41,113 bases of DNA, taken from positions 1 through 41,113 of the IMG/VR virus record IMGVR_UViG_3300030390_001445, one strand, 5' to 3'. Source of the stretch: a virus. A program made the position numbers and the translations under genes. The notes beneath the pieces are model-generated. The model did no database searches and had not been told where the DNA came from. It saw only the letters and a program-made list of their open reading frames with translations. Shown in pieces: positions 1-6,875 of this stretch; within the stretch, counting starts at the first letter, position 1; the number at the start of each line of letters is the position of its first letter.

Positions 1-252
1 ACAGGCAAATTAGGGCTTGGAAGTGGAACTATAGATACGAGCAGTATAAATAACAATTTCACTAATAAAATAGTTCACTTAGATAGCGCAATAACGAGTA
101 GTGGGTTCGTATTAAACGAATATGTTTTTCCAATTGTTGGAGGTGCTACAATAACAGCAGGCGACGTAATAAGTCCGACCCTTTATTTTTCAGCACAAGC
201 ACAAACTACAAAAAACGGGGTTACTATACAAATTGAAATAGAAGAAGTATAA
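1..252 (+). CDS. Tail fibre protein, C-terminal fragment (5' partial)
   Basis: The reading frame is open from base 1 and ends at TAA, giving 83 residues. It is the same C-terminal domain as residues 291-373 of the fibre gene at 39762-40883. Differences cluster near bases 96-117, where this copy reads TSSGFV and the other TSAGFF, with one further N/S change near the end. The stop overlaps the next start as TAATG. The 5' part lies outside the window. It probably forms the distal or attachment part of the tail fibre; that role is inferred from position at the end of the tail module. Confidence 0.8.
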   Translation, partial: TGKLGLGSGTIDTSSINNNFTNKIVHLDSAITSSGFVLNEYVFPIVGGATITAGDVISPTLYFSAQAQTTKNGVTIQIEIEEV

Positions 253-482
253 TGAGACAATTTATAAAAGATAATAAACCATACAGTCAAACTGATAGGA
301 CGGACTTAATAGAGCATTATTTATCTATTGGATGTGAAGAAGTTGACGTATTGTACAACAATGAATTTATAGACCCTATTTGGAATGGTTCGGGATTTGT
401 AGAAAGTGCAACGCAAGAAGAAATAAACGCTTCTAAAAAGTCTACTTATTTAGAAAAATTGATTAAATTAGTCAACTATTTA
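1..482. repeat. Left copy of a diverged genome-end overlap
   Basis: This stretch matches 40632-41113 base for base at a constant offset of 40,631, with no gaps and about 26 substitutions by my count (about 95% identity). It covers the end of the tail-fibre gene and the start of the next gene. The match implies a circular or concatemeric genome of about 40.6 kb. The substitutions mean the two copies come from different molecules or from two non-identical units. Confidence 0.93.
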
Positions 483-917
483 GATAATCGTATATTAGTA
501 TCTTCTGTTAACAAAGAAGAAAGCGACATTGATTACTTAAAAAACCAAACTAATAGATATACTGAAAAATATAAGGTTGCTAAAAAATACGTTGAATTAT
601 TAGGAGTATGGACTGATAATGATAACTATTGGTATAATGCAATACTATCAGAGTTGAGCGAAACTAATCAAATTCAAGGGTATAATATGAGTACTATGAA
701 TTTCATGCAATTGATAGTAATGTATTATGAGGGTGGTGAGTTTAGAAAAATACGTTTCGACACCGCTTTAGAGCGTTTCAGAGCAAAGACAAAGGATTTT
801 ATACTTGTTTATAATTGGGTTAAAGCTGATGCTTGTATGTCGCTTGCTGAAAGTTTACCAAATGCAATGAGTTTACAAGAGTTGGATGCTAAATTAGTTG
901 AATTAGAAAATATTTAA
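252..917 (+). CDS. Tail-fibre-associated protein (possible fibre chaperone)
   Basis: A 221-residue protein overlapping the fibre stop by TAATG, so it is probably translationally coupled to it. The first ~70 residues hold a phrase typical of fibre-assembly proteins, ATQEEINASKK, after a short beta-rich segment with NNEFIDPIW. The rest is mostly helical with no membrane segment. I recognise no family with certainty. A chaperone or accessory role in fibre assembly is inferred from position and from the N-terminal segment only. A second, slightly different copy of its start lies at 40883-41113. Confidence 0.6.
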   Translation: MRQFIKDNKPYSQTDRTDLIEHYLSIGCEEVDVLYNNEFIDPIWNGSGFVESATQEEINASKKSTYLEKLIKLVNYLDNRILVSSVNKEESDIDYLKNQTNRYTEKYKVAKKYVELLGVWTDNDNYWYNAILSELSETNQIQGYNMSTMNFMQLIVMYYEGGEFRKIRFDTALERFRAKTKDFILVYNWVKADACMSLAESLPNAMSLQELDAKLVELENI

Positions 918-920
918 AAT

Positions 921-1355
921 ATGTATTACATTGTATTATTTTGCTTTTTGCTATTGCTTTGGTATTTAAACAAAACATCTAAAAATGATTATTTTTTAAA
1001 CCCAAAAGAAAACGATTATAATTTAATTATTTCTTTATATGAAAATTTCGGAATAGATAGTGTTTTGTTTAGTAAGGCCTGGGACTATTTTGTTTGTTTT
1101 CCAGAGGATTACAATGGAACAAGTGTTATAAATGATAGATACATGATAAAAGGATTAGAGCCTTTTAGTGTTACTCATGATTACGAATGGATAATAGCCA
1201 CGTCTTTAAAGGATTTATACAAATCAAATTTGAATTATTGCAATGAATTAAGAGCGGTTAATTCTAATTGGGTTTGGGTATGGTGTTTTATTTTCATAGG
1301 GTTAAATATAGTTTCTTTAGCAAAGTCAATTAAATACATTAAAATTTTTAAATAA
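921..1355 (+). CDS. Small membrane protein, unknown function
   Basis: 144 residues with a hydrophobic N-terminus (YYIVLFCFLLLLWYL, about residues 2-17) and a second segment near residues 118-134 (WVWVWCFIFIGLNIVSL). A soluble domain of about 90 residues lies between them. It begins 3 bases after the previous stop and heads a run of four membrane proteins that ends just before the amidase. A lysis or envelope role is plausible from context but not shown. Confidence 0.6.
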   Translation: MYYIVLFCFLLLLWYLNKTSKNDYFLNPKENDYNLIISLYENFGIDSVLFSKAWDYFVCFPEDYNGTSVINDRYMIKGLEPFSVTHDYEWIIATSLKDLYKSNLNYCNELRAVNSNWVWVWCFIFIGLNIVSLAKSIKYIKIFK

Positions 1356-1361
1356 TTAAAT

Positions 1362-1820
1362 ATGCCAAGATTACCACACGAAAGCCTACCTTGTGCGCAA
1401 TGTACAAAATCAGTAAGATGCACACCGTGCCCTTACAGCAAATCAATATTTAAAAAAGTAAGCAATAATTTAAGAAAGCATGTCGTTGTTTATTCTTTTT
1501 TTTACATATTCTTTATGGAGTTGATGTCAATACAATTATCTAATCAAAAGAATTATTTAACGTATTGGTTTCCTTTATTAAGTATGACTGGTTTTTTCGC
1601 TTTATTTCTTAATTTATTTTTATTAAGAGAGCGTTTGAAATTCTGTTTAAGAAAAACAATAGTAGTAAGTTGTTTAACTTTATATTATTTATTTGGAATT
1701 GTTTGTTTAGTGTTTCAATTTTCTGATGAAATTTACACTTACATTATTAATTATGGCTTATTAGGGGTTGCTTTATCAACTTTAATATTAACTTTATACA
1801 CTTTAAAAAATGAGCGTTAA
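1362..1820 (+). CDS. Membrane protein with N-terminal Cys pairs
   Basis: 152 residues. The first 25 contain CAQC and CTPC, two Cys-x-x-Cys pairs that could bind a metal or form disulfides. About four hydrophobic segments follow (near residues 42-52, 68-86, 97-117 and 124-144), so it is a polytopic inner-membrane protein. It overlaps the next gene by 11 bases. Not recognised; it lies in the presumed lysis region. Confidence 0.55.
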   Translation: MPRLPHESLPCAQCTKSVRCTPCPYSKSIFKKVSNNLRKHVVVYSFFYIFFMELMSIQLSNQKNYLTYWFPLLSMTGFFALFLNLFLLRERLKFCLRKTIVVSCLTLYYLFGIVCLVFQFSDEIYTYIINYGLLGVALSTLILTLYTLKNER

Positions 1821-2028
1821 TTTAAGACGTAAAATAGGCTTTTGGGTTTTATTATTTTTAGGTTTAGCTTTAAATATATTTCAGTCTTATAAATATTTCA
1901 CTAATCAATTAGAATACTCTAAATTAGAGTTCGTTGTTTTGATTGTTGGATTAAGTTTTAATTTTGCACCCACTTACATTTTAAGATTATTTGAAAAGTG
2001 GCTTTTAAAAAATAACAAAAATGAATAA
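1810..2028 (+). CDS. Small two-helix membrane protein
   Basis: 72 residues with two hydrophobic segments (about residues 8-24 and 38-60) and a basic C-terminus. It starts inside the end of the previous gene (ATGAGCG) and overlaps the next by 8 bases, so the group is translated together. Size and topology suit a holin or antiholin partner, but I cannot separate these roles by sequence. Confidence 0.55.
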   Translation: MSVNLRRKIGFWVLLFLGLALNIFQSYKYFTNQLEYSKLEFVVLIVGLSFNFAPTYILRLFEKWLLKNNKNE

Positions 2029-2251
2029 TTCAACAGACCACTCAACCCCTTTATTTTCAGTTTTAACTGGAACGCTTGGAGGTATTTATGCTTTTTTTCA
2101 GAATTACGGATTAGAAATTAGTGATATTATGGAACTTTTTAAAGTTGTTTCTTTTGGTTTAATTGGGGGTGCTTGTGGATATGCTGGAAAGTTTATTGCA
2201 ATGCGTGTTCATTTATACCTAAAAGAAAAGGCGAAAAAAGCCTGTAAATAA
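2021..2251 (+). CDS. Putative holin
   Basis: 76 residues: a short polar N-terminus, two hydrophobic segments (about residues 11-28 and 38-60, the second rich in Gly and Ala), and a strongly basic tail (KEKAKKACK). This is the usual layout of a two-helix phage holin. It is the last membrane gene before the amidase at 2327. The holin would open the inner membrane so the endolysin reaches the cell wall. The call rests on size, topology and position, not on a specific family match. Confidence 0.55.
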   Translation: MNNSTDHSTPLFSVLTGTLGGIYAFFQNYGLEISDIMELFKVVSFGLIGGACGYAGKFIAMRVHLYLKEKAKKACK

Positions 2252-2326
2252 AAAAACAACTTGAAAAATATATTGTATAAACACATATAATTTAAAAAAA
2301 TTAACATTTAATACAGAAAAAATGTA

Positions 2327-2740
2327 ATGAGAGATATTAAATACATAGTAATTCACTGTACAGCTACAAGTCCAGACGCGAAAAAAGAAAGTATTTTAAA
2401 CTATTGGAAAAATGTTTTAAAGTGGAAAAGTGTAGGCTATCATAAGTTAATAGATAAGTTTGGAATTATACACGAATTAGCAAATTATGAACAAATAACA
2501 AACGGTGTTAAAGGGTATAATTCCAATTCAATTCATTTTAGTTATATCGGTGGCGTAGATGAAGCAGGAAAACCAAAAGATACAAGAACACCGAAACAAA
2601 AAGAAAGTCTTTTATATCTTATTCAAAACGCTAAAAAACTTTACCCAAACGCAATAGTACAAGGACACAAGGACTTCAAAGGAGTTGTAAAAGCTTGTCC
2701 GAGTTTTGAAGCTAAACAAGAGTACAAAGATGTAAAATAA
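2327..2740 (+). CDS. Endolysin: N-acetylmuramoyl-L-alanine amidase (T7 lysozyme-like)
   Basis: 137 residues, the size of a single-domain Amidase_2/T7 lysozyme enzyme, which cuts the bond between muramic acid and L-alanine in peptidoglycan. Visible motifs: IHCTAT with zinc ligand H10, GYHKLID with Y38/H39, and GHKDF with H114 followed by KACPSF with K122 and C124. This matches the His-His-Cys zinc set and catalytic Tyr/Lys of the family. No signal peptide is visible, so it would depend on a holin. It follows the holin candidate after a 75-base gap. Confidence 0.9.
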   Translation: MRDIKYIVIHCTATSPDAKKESILNYWKNVLKWKSVGYHKLIDKFGIIHELANYEQITNGVKGYNSNSIHFSYIGGVDEAGKPKDTRTPKQKESLLYLIQNAKKLYPNAIVQGHKDFKGVVKACPSFEAKQEYKDVK

Positions 2741-2771
2741 TTTGTTTATATTTACTTTAAATAATTTAGCT

Positions 2772-2975
2772 ATGGAAAATTACATTGATTATTATTTAGA
2801 GTTAATAAGTCCTAAAACTATAATAGGGAGTTTTAAAAGTGATTTAGAGTTTCAAAGCTGGTGCGAAACAAGAAGCAAAGAGTATTTAAAAGACTTATTA
2901 GAGGACTTTGAACGACACGAGGAATATTTGCATTGCGCGGTTATATTTAGAGTTTTAAAAGCTATTCAGAAATGA
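2772..2975 (+). CDS. Small hypothetical protein
   Basis: 67 residues from the ATG at 2772; upstream extension would need a TTG, so I prefer the ATG. The sequence is acidic and helical (for example EEYLHCAVIFRVLKAIQ at the end). Its TGA stop lies in the loop of the terminator at 2957-2990, which closes the lysis transcript. Function unknown. Confidence 0.6.
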   Translation: MENYIDYYLELISPKTIIGSFKSDLEFQSWCETRSKEYLKDLLEDFERHEEYLHCAVIFRVLKAIQK

Positions 2976-2990
2976 GTAGCTTTTTTATTT
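2957..2990 (+). terminator. Rho-independent terminator
   Basis: An 11-bp stem, aaaagctattc (2957-2967) with gagtagctttt (2974-2984), has one G-T wobble and a 6-base loop, followed by a T run. It overlaps the end of the preceding gene. Confidence 0.8.
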
Positions 2991-3050
2991 AGAACGAATA
3001 TAAATAACAATTATTTTAAAAAGCATAGTATTTAATTTAATTTAATTAAT

Positions 3051-3058
3051 TATATTTG
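3051..3058 (+). promoter_or_regulatory. Bacteroidota-type promoter (-7 box TATATTTG)
   Basis: A perfect TAnnTTTG box follows the AT-rich tract TTTAATTTAATTTAATTAA, the same kind of spacer seen at the 6876 and 9332 promoters. No clear TTG sits at the -33 position. It lies after the terminator and 30 bases before the gene at 3088, and would drive the genes leading into array 1. Confidence 0.6.
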
Positions 3059-3087
3059 TACTCAATAACAATTAAAACTAACTAATT

Positions 3088-3183
3088 ATGAAAACAATTA
3101 AAAAAGAATTACCGTTAATTATTGCAATAGCTTGCACTTTCACAGGCTTATTATCTACAATATCAATCTTAAAAATAATTTAA
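3088..3183 (+). CDS. Single-helix membrane micropeptide
   Basis: 31 residues: a short basic start (MKTIKKE) and one hydrophobic helix to the C-terminus (LPLIIAIACTFTGLLSTIS). The start is preceded by the ACTAATT-ATG context common in this genome, and the next ATG follows 2 bases after the stop. Function unknown. Confidence 0.5.
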   Translation: MKTIKKELPLIIAIACTFTGLLSTISILKII

Positions 3184-3185
3184 TT

Positions 3186-3332
3186 ATGGCAAACAAAAAA
3201 GGAGCAGGAAGAAAAAACAAGTTTAAAGTAAAAGCTGAAAAGAAGTTTTATTTAGTGCCTCTAAAAGTACTGAAAGAATTTAACGCTATTTACGAAGATT
3301 TAACAGAAGAATATTTAAATAAAAAAGAGTAA
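3186..3332 (+). CDS. Small basic protein before array 1
   Basis: 48 residues from the ATG at 3186 (MANKKGAGRKNKFK). Starts further upstream would overlap the micropeptide in another frame and are unlikely. The N-terminus is very basic and the C-terminus acidic and helical. Its TAA stop is part of GAGTAAC, the first box of the first attC-like site, so this gene abuts the array. No matching GTT box is visible upstream, so it is probably an anchor gene and not a cassette. Confidence 0.6.
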   Translation: MANKKGAGRKNKFKVKAEKKFYLVPLKVLKEFNAIYEDLTEEYLNKKE

Positions 3333-3516
3333 CGCCCCTCAGCTTGTAGTAGTTGCAATAATAACTTAAAATAACAAAAATTATGTATAAATTAAAGTAC
3401 AAAGGAAAAGGAGAACACTCAGTTAGACAATTAGAGTTAATAATTGAACAACAAGCAGAAGAATTACACTTACTGAATAGCGGACAAATGCAATTACTAC
3501 AAACTGATGTTAGTAG
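3327..3516 (+). repeat. attC-like site a
   Basis: Left box GAGTAAC (3327-3333) followed by G. Arms ttgtagtagttgc (3344-3356) and gcaattactacaa (3490-3502) pair over 13 bp with one wobble. Right box GTTAGTAG is at 3509-3516. The 190-bp element is long for an attC because its loop holds the start of the gene at 3383. Base pairing is seen directly; the attC name is inference. Confidence 0.68.
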
Positions 3517-3610
3517 TAGTAATTATATTGACGAAAGCCCAGAGCCGAGAATAAATATACATAGATTTAACGATAATGAATATGACGAACACGGACATTT
3601 TTTAAGATAA
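3383..3610 (+). CDS. Cassette 1 protein with attC-encoded N-terminus
   Basis: 75 residues, not recognised. The start and first 42 codons lie in the loop and right arm of attC site a; the right arm encodes the LLQTDVS stretch, like LQQTGVS in the gene at 4245. The GTT box at 3509 is a whole codon (phase 0). Only codons 43-75, an acidic polar tail ending EHGHFLR, belong to the cassette. The N-terminal part is predicted helical (QLELIIEQQAEELHLL). The gene may therefore be a junction product of two exchangeable halves. Confidence 0.6.
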   Translation: MYKLKYKGKGEHSVRQLELIIEQQAEELHLLNSGQMQLLQTDVSSSNYIDESPEPRINIHRFNDNEYDEHGHFLR

Positions 3611-3616
3611 TTATTA

Positions 3617-3671
3617 CTACTAACGTTTTAGTATAAACCATCGTTTTAATGTGGTTTATACATTGTTAGCA
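3617..3671 (+). repeat. attC-like site b
   Basis: A compact site: left box CTACTAACG (from 3617), perfect 10-bp stem gtataaacca (3631-3640) / tggtttatac (3652-3661), and right box GTTAGCA from 3665. The left box region ATAATTATTACTACTAAC (3607-3624) is complementary in 17 of 18 bases to 3509-3526, the start of the same cassette. Confidence 0.75.
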
Positions 3672-3732
3672 CCCGTTTTTTTCTTTTAGTAGAATTATTT
3701 TAAAAATATTTACACTTTTTTACTCAAAAAGT

Positions 3733-3762
3733 TTGCAAGTACAAATATTTGTTGTATATTTA
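3733..3762 (+). promoter_or_regulatory. Promoter inside cassette 2
   Basis: TTG at 3733-3735, a 19-base spacer and TATATTTA at 3755-3762, one base from the TAnnTTTG consensus. It lies 26 bases before the gene at 3789 and inside the cassette, so cassette 2 carries its own promoter. Confidence 0.6.
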
Positions 3763-3788
3763 CACTATCAAATTAAAACAAAGAAATA

Positions 3789-4013
3789 ATGAAAACAAAT
3801 AACACAAACGATTTTAGCAAAAGAACTCAAAGCCAAATAGCTTCAATACTTATTTCAAATGGTATTGCTTTTAATCCTGAAAATATGGGTGATGGAAGAA
3901 CTTTTTACATAAACGATACGACTATAAAAACGAGAGTAGGATTAAAAAAAGCAGGTTTTATACTTGATTTGTCAAATGTAAATGACAAAGGTTTAACTTT
4001 TAAAGCGTACTAA
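3789..4013 (+). CDS. Cassette 2 first protein, unknown
   Basis: 74 residues starting 26 bases after a cassette-internal promoter. It mixes polar helices (RTQSQIASILISNGI) with a basic patch (IKTRVGLKKAG). It overlaps the next gene by TAATG, so the two are co-translated. A two-gene cassette with its own promoter is common for toxin-antitoxin modules in integrons, but I recognise neither protein, so this is only a possibility. Confidence 0.6.
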   Translation: MKTNNTNDFSKRTQSQIASILISNGIAFNPENMGDGRTFYINDTTIKTRVGLKKAGFILDLSNVNDKGLTFKAY

Positions 4014-4192
4014 TGAACGAAAACATAATAATACTAACTAATAAAGAATCCTACGAAGCGTGGGGTTCTCTTGTTGAGTTATGCAAAGTGAAAGGTTTTA
4101 GCTATAACTATTTGAAGCGTTTAAAATATCCTTTTGATTACAAAGGTCTTCATTTTATTCGTGTGCCGTTTCGGTCTTCAAATGGGTGCTAA
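4013..4192 (+). CDS. Cassette 2 second protein, small basic
   Basis: 59 residues, coupled to the previous gene by TAATG. The core (WGSLVELCKVKGFSYNYLKR) looks like a helix-turn-helix-style segment followed by a basic aromatic tail (HFIRVPFR). This suggests DNA binding, for instance an antitoxin or regulator, but no family is certain. The stop TAA is part of GTGCTAAC, the left box of attC site c, so the coding end and the recombination box overlap. Confidence 0.55.
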   Translation: MNENIIILTNKESYEAWGSLVELCKVKGFSYNYLKRLKYPFDYKGLHFIRVPFRSSNGC

Positions 4193-4381
4193 CGTTTTGT
4201 AGCTTGTTGCAGTTGCAAAATAATAACTAAAAATTACAAAAATTATGGAAATTACAAAAGAAAAATATAAGGAAATACTTGAAATACAAATGATACCTTA
4301 TAATGAAAAAAGTAGATGGTTTGAAGAAACATTGACAAAAATAAACCAAGCCTTGCAATTGCAACAAACTGGTGTTAGCAC
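4186..4381 (+). repeat. attC-like site c
   Basis: Left box GTGCTAACG at 4186, arms ttgttgcagttgc (4204-4216) / gcaattgcaacaa (4355-4367) pairing over 13 bp with one wobble, right box GTTAGCAC at 4374-4381. It closely resembles site a, including a similar AT-rich stretch before the embedded ATG. The loop contains the start of the gene at 4245. Confidence 0.68.
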
Positions 4382-4508
4382 TTGTTTTTTAGAAGATTAT
4401 CAAGACCATTTTTTTGAAGTTAAATACAAACAAACATCTTGTTGTAAAATAGCACCTATAACAAATGAAAATTATTGTCCTAATTGCGGTAATAAGATTT
4501 TAAAATAA
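4245..4508 (+). CDS. Cassette 3 protein: attC-encoded N-terminus plus small Zn-ribbon-like tail
   Basis: 87 residues. The first 43 codons lie in attC site c (helical; right arm encodes LQLQQTGVS); the cassette proper starts at the GTT codon at 4374 (phase 0). The C-terminal part has CC near residues 66-67 and CPNCG near the end, a plausible zinc-binding ribbon. Function unknown. The stop is followed directly by the next left box GTGCTAAC, which is an exact complement of GTTAGCAC at 4374. Confidence 0.62.
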   Translation: MEITKEKYKEILEIQMIPYNEKSRWFEETLTKINQALQLQQTGVSTCFLEDYQDHFFEVKYKQTSCCKIAPITNENYCPNCGNKILK

Positions 4509-4645
4509 GTGCTAACGTTTTGCAACTACACGTCTGTTGCGACCAAACACAAAATAATCTTTCGGTTTAATACGGAATTGAAAGATACAAAACAAACATT
4601 AAATTAATCACTAATATAGCAATAGCGTGTAATTGCTGTTATAAC
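4509..4645 (+). repeat. attC-like site d
   Basis: Left box GTGCTAACG (4509), right box GTTATAAC (4638-4645). Arms gcaactacacg (4522-4532) / cgtgtaattgc (4626-4636) and gttgc (4536-4540) / gcaat (4619-4623) pair around a small asymmetric bulge. About 78 bases of loop hold no gene. This gap between genes contains nothing else that I can identify. Confidence 0.7.
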
Positions 4646-4654
4646 TCGTTTTTT

Positions 4655-4984
4655 ATGGGAGCATTTGGAGAATTATTAATACAACGTTGGGGCGGTAATT
4701 TAGAATATTACAGAGGCGATAAGGTTACAAAAAAAGAAATTGAAAAAACCTTTGAAGAAAATACAAAAGAAAAAGAAGAAATATTTTTTGAATTAAAAGT
4801 TTTAAGAGCAAGAAAACATTTAAGTTCATTAAAATCTAGCTTAATTTACAGAACAGATGAAGCTAAATTATATACTGAAAGTGTTATAAAAAATGGTTTT
4901 AATAAATTAGGTTTTGAGCCTATTATACAGGATAAAATGTGGATTGAATTTTCTTCTTTTATAGATAAATATTGTAAAAAATGA
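4655..4984 (+). CDS. Cassette 4 protein, unknown
   Basis: 109 residues, starting only 9 bases after the GTT box of site d, with a T-rich lead. It is mostly helical and charged (KKEIEKTFEENTKEKEEIFF), with coiled-coil character in the middle. No family recognised. The TGA stop overlaps GAGTTATAAC, which is an exact 10-base complement of the start of the cassette at 4638. Confidence 0.6.
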   Translation: MGAFGELLIQRWGGNLEYYRGDKVTKKEIEKTFEENTKEKEEIFFELKVLRARKHLSSLKSSLIYRTDEAKLYTESVIKNGFNKLGFEPIIQDKMWIEFSSFIDKYCKK

Positions 4985-5120
4985 GTTATAACGTGTTGCA
5001 GCTATATTTAGTTGCGGACTTTGAAAACAAAAACTTTAAATAAACACAAAATGAAATTAGAAAACAAAAACTCGGATAAACCACAAGACCCGCAATTGAA
5101 TATAGGTGCTGTTGTGTGTA
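4983..5120 (+). repeat. attC-like site e
   Basis: Left box GAGTTATAACG (4983). Left arm 5000-5017, with agctatatttagttgcgg, pairs with right arm 5090-5110. Right box GTTGTGTGTAG begins at 5111. The ATG at 5051 lies in the loop. Confidence 0.7.
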
Positions 5121-5353
5121 GTGCTTCTATTGATGATGTTGCAAGCGGTAATGTTATAATTGACATGAGAGGCTCTGAAAAATGGGGCGAGAAAGTAAAT
5201 AGGTTGTTTGAAATTCTAAAACAAGCAGCACCCAAAAAAGACAGAATGCCTGCATATTTATTTGCCCCATTTTATTATTGCGAAGATGGTTATTGGTACG
5301 AAAGCACATGGCGTGAAAGTGGAAGTGTCCCCGTGTTAGATATTGTTGATTAG
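5051..5353 (+). CDS. Cassette 5 protein with attC-encoded N-terminus
   Basis: 100 residues from the ATG at 5051. An in-frame ATG at 5012 lies in the attC left arm and is less likely. Residues 1-20 come from attC site e and end PQLNIGA; the GTT box at 5111 is phase 0. The same N-terminal pattern (AQLGIGVVSGS) occurs in the gene at 15788. The cassette-encoded part contains an aromatic region (FAPFYYCEDGYWYESTW) and is not recognised. Confidence 0.6.
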   Translation: MKLENKNSDKPQDPQLNIGAVVCSASIDDVASGNVIIDMRGSEKWGEKVNRLFEILKQAAPKKDRMPAYLFAPFYYCEDGYWYESTWRESGSVPVLDIVD

Positions 5354-5431
5354 CATTACACACAACTTCTTTATACACCTATAAAAGAAATACCTAAAAC
5401 TATTAAAAATCAATTAATTAAAGTATGATAT
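5354..5431 (+). repeat. Array 1 terminal sequence, shared with array 2
   Basis: After the last left box (CATTACACACAAC, 5354-5366) comes a 29-bp sequence, 5364-5392, identical to 20228-20256. It can fold as ttctttata / tataaaagaa. A second block, ttaaagtatgatat (5418-5431), is identical to 20282-20295 at the same 54-base spacing. No GTT box follows, so this is not a normal attC; it may be the fixed 3' border or target of cassette insertion. Confidence 0.75.
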
Positions 5432-5948
5432 GAAAAAAACACTAATTTTATTATCAGTAATTATCTTAACTTCTTGCGGTCCGCGTAAAGTAAACAAACA
5501 AGAACTTGAAACCAAACAAGAAACTAAAACAGAAGTTAAAGAAGTTTCTAAAAGTTTAGATAGCACTAAAACTGAAACAGAAGAACAAAGTAGCGCTAAA
5601 ATCAATTTTGAAGTATCTACAAAGGATTTTCTATTTGAACCAATAGACAATACTAAACCTTTTTTTATAGGCTCGCAAAAGTACGAAAACGTAAAGGTAG
5701 TTAACAAAGAAAGTAATTCTAAATATTTAGAAGAAACTGAACTTTTAAAAAAGCAAACTGAATACAGATTTTCACAACTTGAAAATACTATTGAAAGTTT
5801 AATAGAAGAAAATAAAGAGTTAAAAAGCAATGTTAAACAAGTAGATAAAAAAGAAAGTTTAGTTAGTTTGTTTATGTGGCTTTCTATATTGTTACTAATT
5901 ATTTTACTATTGATTTACGCTTACAACAAATATTTAAAAACTAAATAA
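5430..5948 (+). CDS. Putative unimolecular spanin (lipoprotein with C-terminal TM)
   Basis: 172 residues. The N-terminus is a lipoprotein signal (MKKTLILLSVIILTSCG, lipobox Cys16). The middle is long, charged and coiled-coil-like, and a C-terminal membrane helix spans about residues 146-165 followed by a basic tail. A lipid anchor at one end and a membrane helix at the other is the layout of a u-spanin, which links outer and inner membranes and fuses them in the last step of lysis. The endolysin lies 2.7 kb upstream, across array 1. The function is inferred from topology. Confidence 0.62.
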   Translation: MKKTLILLSVIILTSCGPRKVNKQELETKQETKTEVKEVSKSLDSTKTETEEQSSAKINFEVSTKDFLFEPIDNTKPFFIGSQKYENVKVVNKESNSKYLEETELLKKQTEYRFSQLENTIESLIEENKELKSNVKQVDKKESLVSLFMWLSILLLIILLLIYAYNKYLKTK

Positions 5949-5951
5949 ATT

Positions 5952-6812
5952 ATGATACAAAAAAAAGCTCACAATTTTCACACTTATAAAATAGAGTGTA
6001 ATCACAAAGATGAAAAATGGTTTTTATTAACTGGAGATTGGCATTTTGACAATCCTAAAACAAATAGAAAGTTATTATTTAAACATCTTGAACAAGCCAA
6101 AGAAAGAAATGCAAAGATAATTATTAACGGAGATATGCTTTGTTTGATGCAAGGTAAGTACGACCCAAGAAAAAACAAATCAGCAATACTACCAGAACAC
6201 AATAACGATAGGTATTTAGACGCTGTAATTTATGATACCGCTGAAAAAATGTTACCTTATGCTGAATATATTTTGCAGATAAATACAGGTAATCACGAAA
6301 GTTCAGTTTCTCAAAGAGCCGAAACAGATATACTAATGAGATTAGTAGAAAGGATTAATACACTTGCAAATACTAATATTCAATTAGGTGCTTATATGGG
6401 CTATATAAATATAGTACTTCATTATGGAGGGAAAAAAGAAAAGTTTAATAATTCAAAACCGATAAATATAGCATACGACCACGGACATTGGGGGGGCGTT
6501 ATTACAAAGGGTGCACTTTCAGTAAGTAGACACGCTTCTATATTTCCTGACGCTGATGTTATAATGAGTGGGCATACTCATGATGGGTGGGTAATGACGC
6601 ATAATAGATATGTTATGAATCACCATAAAAATAAAATACAAGTAAAAAAACAATGGCACGTTAAAACAGGAACTTATAAAGAAGAGTTTGATACTGGTAA
6701 TGGTTGGGCTGTTGAAAAAATAGGTATGCCAAAGCATTTAGGTAGTTGTTGGATGCGTGTAATTTACAACTCTAAAAAAGATAATGAGTTAGAATTCACA
6801 ATGACTTCATAG
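5952..6812 (+). CDS. Calcineurin-like metallophosphoesterase
   Basis: 286 residues with the full metal-binding series of the family: GDWHFD (D29, H31), NGD (D61), GNHE (N114, H115) and GHTHDG (H208, H210). Such enzymes hydrolyse phosphodiesters or phosphomonoesters with two metal ions; substrates in phages include nucleic acid ends and nucleotides. It starts 3 bases after the spanin gene and is followed by a terminator. No signal peptide, so it is cytoplasmic. The exact substrate cannot be told from the sequence. Confidence 0.88.
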   Translation: MIQKKAHNFHTYKIECNHKDEKWFLLTGDWHFDNPKTNRKLLFKHLEQAKERNAKIIINGDMLCLMQGKYDPRKNKSAILPEHNNDRYLDAVIYDTAEKMLPYAEYILQINTGNHESSVSQRAETDILMRLVERINTLANTNIQLGAYMGYINIVLHYGGKKEKFNNSKPINIAYDHGHWGGVITKGALSVSRHASIFPDADVIMSGHTHDGWVMTHNRYVMNHHKNKIQVKKQWHVKTGTYKEEFDTGNGWAVEKIGMPKHLGSCWMRVIYNSKKDNELEFTMTS

Positions 6813-6817
6813 AACTA

Positions 6818-6846
6818 AATCCCACTTTAAAAGGTGGGTTTTTTAT
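6818..6846 (+). terminator. Rho-independent terminator
   Basis: A hairpin of cccactt (6821-6827) with aggtggg (6832-6838), flanked by A and T runs so the stem extends, then TTTTTT. It lies just after the phosphoesterase gene. Confidence 0.8.
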
Positions 6847-6875
6847 TTAGAATGATTTTAAATTACTTTTAATAT

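Larger units (their letters stand above)
3327..5392 (+). mobile_element. Integron-like cassette array 1 (5 cassettes, no integrase)
   Basis: Five attC-like elements (3327-3516, 3617-3671, 4186-4381, 4509-4645, 4983-5120) separate five short cassettes, all oriented +. Cassettes run from a GTT box to a complementary TAAC box: 3509/3624, 3665/4193, 4374/4516, 4638/4992 and 5111/5366. Complementarity is 17/18 bases for the first pair, 10/11 for the second, 8/8 for the third, 10/10 for the fourth and 12/13 for the fifth. This is the layout of integron cassettes, where each unit was a circle closed at its own attC. No integrase is nearby. The array ends in a 29-bp sequence shared with array 2. Confidence 0.72.
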
